From the NCBI GenBank assembly GCA_044508215.1, contig JBIQID010000113.1:1-10496 (forward strand): 10,496 nucleotides of DNA, written 5' to 3'. This DNA comes from JAEZFI01 sp044508215. Its GTDB lineage: Bacteria; Actinomycetota; Acidimicrobiia; Acidimicrobiales; Microtrichaceae. Within the stretch, counting starts at the first letter, position 1. Every line of letters starts with the position of its first letter. Below, piece by piece: positions 7,884-10,496 of the stretch. Under the pieces are notes generated by a model. The model searched no databases. It was given only the letters and a program-made list of their open reading frames with translations, and had not been told where the DNA came from. A program made the position numbers and the translations under genes.

Positions 7884-7912
7884 AACGTACGGATCGCAGG
7901 GTCCGGCTTGAA
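7884..7912 (-). promoter_or_regulatory. Candidate promoter of the ABC ATPase-permease operon
   Basis: On the minus strand, TTCAAG (7907-7912) and TACGTT (7884-7889) are separated by exactly 17 nt. TACGTT fits TANNNT; TTCAAG matches the -35 only partly. The expected transcription start is at or next to base 7877, which is the A of an in-frame ATG. Confidence 0.45.
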
Positions 7913-8031
7913 TCCGGGCGACCGGCGTCTCGGCAGGGGGGACAGCCCCACCCCCTCGGTGCGGTCTGCCCGAACCCGGCTGGCCCGCTCGGCCACCGGC
8001 GACACCGTCGGCGGGCGGAGAGGGATGGCGG
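7913..8031 (-). terminator. Intergenic space with possible hairpin at 7983-8016
   Basis: No gene is seen in these 119 bases. Reading the minus strand just after the ABC-2 permease stop, GCCCGC (8011-8016) can pair with GCGGGC (7983-7988), with an inner CGAC/GTCG stem (8000-8003 with 8007-8010). This could end the upstream transcription unit before the next promoter. It has internal mismatches and no T tract. Confidence 0.25.
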
Positions 8032-8871
8032 TCAGAGGTCCCTGCGGCGGAACCAGCGGTCGGCGAGCAGCCACCACACAGCGACGTAGGCCACCGACCA
8101 GCACACGAACAGCGGGCTGGGCCCCGCGCTGCCGGCGAACGGGACGGCCTCGATGTCGCCGACGCCCGTGATCGCCAGGTAGGCGGGCGACTGGAGGTAG
8201 TACGACGCTGCCCGCCACAGGCCGTCGGAAGGGATCACCAGGCTGACGCCGACGCCGATCCGCTCGAGGGTGTCGTTGCCGACCATCCCGCCGATCAGCT
8301 CCATGATCCCGGCGATCCACGCCGCTCCGTACAGGGCGATCACGACCACGCCGGCGGCGATGGCGGACAGGCGGACCGACAGCGCGGTGCCGAGGGCCAC
8401 GAGGACCACCACCTCGAGCACCAGGAGCGCGATCGCCCGCCAGGGCGCCACCGCGTGGTAGCCCGCCACGCCGGACGCGATGGCGAGGACGGCGCCCGAC
8501 ATCACGGCGATGTAGAGGCCGCTGAGGCCGGCGAAGGTGGCGGCGCGCTGGGCCAGCCAGGAGGTCCGCGACAGCGGTCGGGCGAGGATGGCGTGGAGGC
8601 GCCCGCTGTCGAGCTCCGGGGCGACGGCGCCGCTCGCGAGGAGCACCGCCATGAACGCGGCGAGGAACTGCACCGCGTACAGACCGAGGACGGTCATCAC
8701 CGTTCCGGCGGCGACGGTGACGGTGGGGTCGGCCGTGTCGTTCGCGGCTTCGTCGAAGCCCACGGAGAACCCCACCCAGAAGAGGCCCAGGAACGCCACG
8801 CTGATGATCGCCCCGACGAGGAGCACCTTGCGGTTGGCCGCCTCCCGCAGCGTCAGCCGGACGATCGTCAC
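8032..8871 (-). CDS. ABC-2 type transporter permease
   Basis: The 279-aa protein begins VTIVRLTLREAANRK (GTG start at 8871), the usual cytoplasmic entry of ABC-2 permeases. It has about six hydrophobic segments (near 17-36, 58-82, 108-134, 143-165, 169-193 and 253-270). The loop after segment 2 reads APELDSGRLHAILARPLSR, the diagnostic E-x-x-x-G-x-x-x-x-L-L-x-R-P-x-S-R type motif of the family. It ends WWLLADRWFRRRDL. The start overlaps the stop of the upstream ATPase remnant by 4 nt (GTGA), with AAGGCGAGG upstream as ribosome site, so it was the second gene of an ATPase-permease pair. The partner ATPase is broken in this assembly, so the permease is an orphan unless another ATPase serves it or the damage is an assembly error. 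An in-frame extension upstream to about 9114 is not part of it. Cargo unknown. Confidence 0.85.
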   Translation of the reverse strand: MTIVRLTLREAANRKVLLVGAIISVAFLGLFWVGFSVGFDEAANDTADPTVTVAAGTVMTVLGLYAVQFLAAFMAVLLASGAVAPELDSGRLHAILARPLSRTSWLAQRAATFAGLSGLYIAVMSGAVLAIASGVAGYHAVAPWRAIALLVLEVVVLVALGTALSVRLSAIAAGVVVIALYGAAWIAGIMELIGGMVGNDTLERIGVGVSLVIPSDGLWRAASYYLQSPAYLAITGVGDIEAVPFAGSAGPSPLFVCWSVAYVAVWWLLADRWFRRRDL

Positions 8872-9442
8872 CGGTCCTCGCCTTCCACGGTCGAGCCGAC
8901 GAGGTCGACGAAGACGTCCTCCAGCGAGCGCTGCAACGGCACGAGCGACCGCAGCTCGTGCCCACGGGTGACCAGCGCAGCCGCAAGGGCGGGCACCGCG
9001 GTCACGTCGTCGAGGGCGACGAGCGCCGTGTCGCCGTCGCGTGCGGCGATGCGGCCGAACCCCCCCCAGCACCGCGATGGCCTCCTCGTCCATCCGGACC
9101 AGACCGACCCGCACCTCAGCCCCAGCGTCGAGGCCGTCGAGGGGGCCCGAGCGGAGGACCTGGCCGTGGTTGGAGGATCACGACGTGGTCGCACACCTGC
9201 TCCACCTCGCCGAGGAGGTGGGAGTTGAGGAGCACCGCCGTGCCCCGGTCGCGCAGCGCCCTGATGAGGTCCCGCACCTCGCGCCGGCCGATCGGGTCGA
9301 GGGCGGAGGTCGGCTCGTCCAGGATCACGAGCGAGGGGCGACCGAGGACCGCGGTGGCCAGCCCGAGCCGCTGCTGCATGCCCTTCGAGTAGCCGGCCAC
9401 CCGGTCGCCGCCACGCCCGGCGAGGCCCACCAGCCGTGCTCG
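8868..9442 (-). pseudogene. ABC-2 system ATP-binding protein, 5' truncated with two frameshifts
   Basis: The 3' half of a CcmA/DrrA-type ABC ATPase is spread over three frames. Frame A (about 9442-9173) holds RARLVGLAGRGGDRVAG, signature YSKGMQQRLGLA, Walker B LVILDEPTSALDP and the H-loop LLNSHLLGEVEQVCDHVVIL. Frame B (about 9171-9068) continues NHGQVLRSGPLDGLDAGAEV and RVGLVRMDEEAIAVLGG. Frame C (9060-8868) continues FGRIAARDGDTALVALDD and ends with SLEDVFVDLVGSTVEGEDR, a typical family C-terminus. Each step needs one base fewer than is present: one near 9172 and one in the run of eight C/G at 9060-9067. Walker A and the Q-loop (about the first 125 residues) are absent; upstream sequence is sigma-factor-like instead. 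As written it cannot bind ATP. It may be a real relic, or an intact gene damaged by assembly or base-calling errors. Confidence 0.82.
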
Positions 9443-9603
9443 CCGCGCGCCAGCAGCACCCCGACCGACCCTTCGGCCACGCCGAGGGCGGCGGCGATCT
9501 CGCGGTAGCTGTGCCCGGCGTGGCGGAGCAGCAGCGCGGTGGCCTGGCGGTCGGGCAGCACGGCCAGGGTGGCCCTCACCCGATCCCGTTCGTCGGCGTC
9601 CAC
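9439..9603 (-). pseudogene. ECF-type sigma factor remnant, region 4 only
   Basis: From a possible GTG at 9603, about 55 residues read as sigma-70 region 4: VLPDRQATALLLRHAG, then SYREIAAALGVAEGSV (helix-turn-helix that in sigma factors contacts the -35 box) and GVLLARGE. Family members continue for roughly 10-20 residues more and are preceded by region 2 (-10 recognition, core binding). Neither is present: the in-frame stop at 9649-9651 and the DUF4097 gene lie directly upstream, and after LARGE the sequence switches to ABC ATPase. No ribosome site precedes the GTG. Without region 2 it should not act as a sigma factor. It is most simply a gene fragment left by deletions or an assembly joint; a small HTH protein is possible but less likely. 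Confidence 0.75.
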
Positions 9604-9622
9604 TGCGGCGCCCGGCGCTGGG

Positions 9623-10496
9623 TCACCGGTCGCCCGAGTAGCGGACCGTCACGTCGCCGTTGTCGGAGTGCACGGTCACCGAGTACCGGCTGGCCGGGTC
9701 GGTCCGGATCGGCGTCCGGACGGACCCGTTGTCGGTCGTCACCGCCAGCGCGTAGGCGGTGTCGGGGAGGCCGAGCTCGACGGTCCCGTTGTCGGTGGTG
9801 ACGTCGACGAGCCGGGGCGGCCGGGAGAAGTCCAGCCGGAGATCCCCGTTGTCCGAGTGGCCCTTCAGCGAGACGGGGGCCAGCCGGGTGCCGGTGACGG
9901 TCCCGTTGTCGGTGTCGACGTCGACGTCACCGGTCAGCGCGGAGAGGCGGATGTCGCCGTTGTCGCTCGACACGAGCACCCGACCGTCGACCTCGTCGAC
10001 CCCGATCGACCCGTTGCTGCTGTGCAGCTCGACGACCATCGAGCGCGGCACCTCGATCGTCAGGTCGGCGGTGCACCAGGTGGAGACGACCGGCGGGCAG
10101 TGGGCCCTGACCTCGAGGCGGTTGCCCCGGGTCTCCGTGGAGTACCGCATCCGGAACAGGCCCTCGGTGATGTCGGCGCGGACCACCACCTCGTTCGTGT
10201 CGGAGCCGGTGACCCTGACGCTGCCGTTCGCGATGCGGGCGTCGACCGTCCGGATCCCTTCGGCGGCGAACCGGTCGGTGCGGGTGCGGTCTCCCTTCGA
10301 GATGAGTGACGTCACGAGCAGCGCGCCGTAGGCGATGGCGAGCACAGCGACCACCGAACCGGCGATCCGCCAGAAGCGACGGGCTCCGTCGCGGTGCGGG
10401 GGCGGCTGGGCCCCCCACGCCGGCGGCGCAGGAGGGGCCGGCGGGCGCGGCGGAGGGGGAGGCGGTGGCGGGGGAGGAGGAGGCGGCGGAATCGGC
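9623..10496 (-). CDS. DUF4097-like membrane-anchored beta-repeat protein, 5' end outside window
   Basis: The frame is open to the window edge, so the true start is beyond 10496; the first internal GTG (10354) falls within the membrane segment and would miss the N-terminus. Visible order: 14 consecutive prolines (10448-10489), a Pro/Ala linker, a basic stop-transfer-like RDGARRFWR, one membrane segment (IAGSVVAVLAIAYGALLVTSLI) and a likely external domain. That domain carries repeated D-N-G/S-N-G units about 18-23 residues apart, as in DUF4097 (putative adhesin) beta-solenoid domains. It contains two Cys 8 residues apart (codons near 10097 and 10073), a possible disulfide pair. It ends VRYSGDR with TGA at 9623. 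DUF4097 proteins often neighbour sigma or anti-sigma genes in envelope-stress loci; role here unknown. Confidence 0.75.
   Translation of the reverse strand, partial: PIPPPPPPPPPPPPPPRPPAPPAPPAWGAQPPPHRDGARRFWRIAGSVVAVLAIAYGALLVTSLISKGDRTRTDRFAAEGIRTVDARIANGSVRVTGSDTNEVVVRADITEGLFRMRYSTETRGNRLEVRAHCPPVVSTWCTADLTIEVPRSMVVELHSSNGSIGVDEVDGRVLVSSDNGDIRLSALTGDVDVDTDNGTVTGTRLAPVSLKGHSDNGDLRLDFSRPPRLVDVTTDNGTVELGLPDTAYALAVTTDNGSVRTPIRTDPASRYSVTVHSDNGDVTVRYSGDR
9656..10017 (-). repeat. Degenerate repeats encoding seven D/S-N-G turns
   Basis: On the plus strand the core CCGTTGTCG recurs near 9658, 9730, 9787, 9847, 9903 and 9958, with a variant CCGTTGCTG near 10011. Spacing is 54 to about 70 bases, always in one frame. 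On the coding strand each gives a DNG (once SNG) turn. The repeats reflect a beta-solenoid built of similar rungs rather than a mobile repeat. Confidence 0.65.
10448..10489 (-). repeat. Polyproline tract (14 CCN codons)
   Basis: Fourteen proline codons in a row, mostly CCG and CCT with CCC and CCA mixed in, followed by Arg and then PPAPPAPPAWGAQPPP. The plus strand is a purine-rich GGN run. Codon mixing suggests that the protein sequence is kept, not only a slipped DNA repeat. Confidence 0.7.

Noticed and set aside
5115..8171. Very long plus-strand open frames opposite the FtsX permease and ABC ATPase (5115-6461, 5969-7072, 6648-8171)
   Set aside because: Their translations are low-complexity Arg/Ala/Ser/Pro or Gly/His-rich shadows of the minus-strand genes, which have clear domains and motifs; high GC leaves few stop codons.
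9060..9067. Programmed ribosomal frameshifting at the G8 run
   Set aside because: It would not repair the second frameshift or the missing Walker A half, so there is no intact product to select for.
1..10496. CRISPR arrays, tRNA/rRNA genes, insertion sequences, phage or defence modules
   Set aside because: No regularly spaced identical repeats, no cloverleaf or rRNA-like sequence, and no transposase, integrase or nuclease motifs were seen on either strand. I see no convincing evidence for a wholly new system here.

Overview
The window is very GC-rich (roughly 70% by eye), uses GTG and TTG starts freely and packs genes into overlapping operons. That fits a high-GC Actinomycetota; the gene mix would suit an Acidimicrobiia-like lineage, but this is inference and no marker gene proves it. 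A run of exactly 100 N (4297-4396) is a scaffold gap, so this is a draft or metagenome-derived assembly.

Left part (1-4296). The first 47 bases are the last 14 codons of a dUTPase gene (dut), recognised by its C-terminal motif V. Converging on it is a minus-strand metallophosphoesterase with an N-terminal membrane anchor. Divergent from that is a tight plus-strand operon: a short-chain dehydrogenase, a nitroreductase-family flavoprotein and a PatB/MalY-type PLP enzyme. The joints are start/stop overlaps (GTGA, TTGA), so translation is probably coupled. The last gene runs into the gap with almost its full length present. The three enzymes look like a small redox/amine or sulfur metabolic cassette, but its substrate cannot be read from the sequence.

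Middle (4397-7912). Beyond the gap lies a perfect 17-bp hairpin, a likely bidirectional terminator between convergent units. Then come, on the minus strand, a MacB/LolD-type ABC ATPase and its large FtsX-type permease (846 aa, two FtsX cores), separated by 1 nt. The ATPase has a good Shine-Dalgarno site at an internal ATG and also a promoter spaced for a leaderless start at an upstream ATG.

Right part (7913-10496), all minus strand. In transcription order there is a DUF4097-like membrane-anchored protein whose start lies outside the window (14-proline run, one membrane segment, repeated D-N-G units). Next is a relic of an ECF-type sigma factor (region 4 only). This is joined directly to the 3' half of an ABC ATPase that lacks Walker A and has two frameshifts. 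Last is an intact ABC-2 permease. The sigma-ATPase stretch (about 8868-9648) is either a genuinely decayed locus with deletions or a local assembly fault. It is the most unusual part of the window. I see no CRISPR array, RNA gene, transposon or clearly new multi-gene system.
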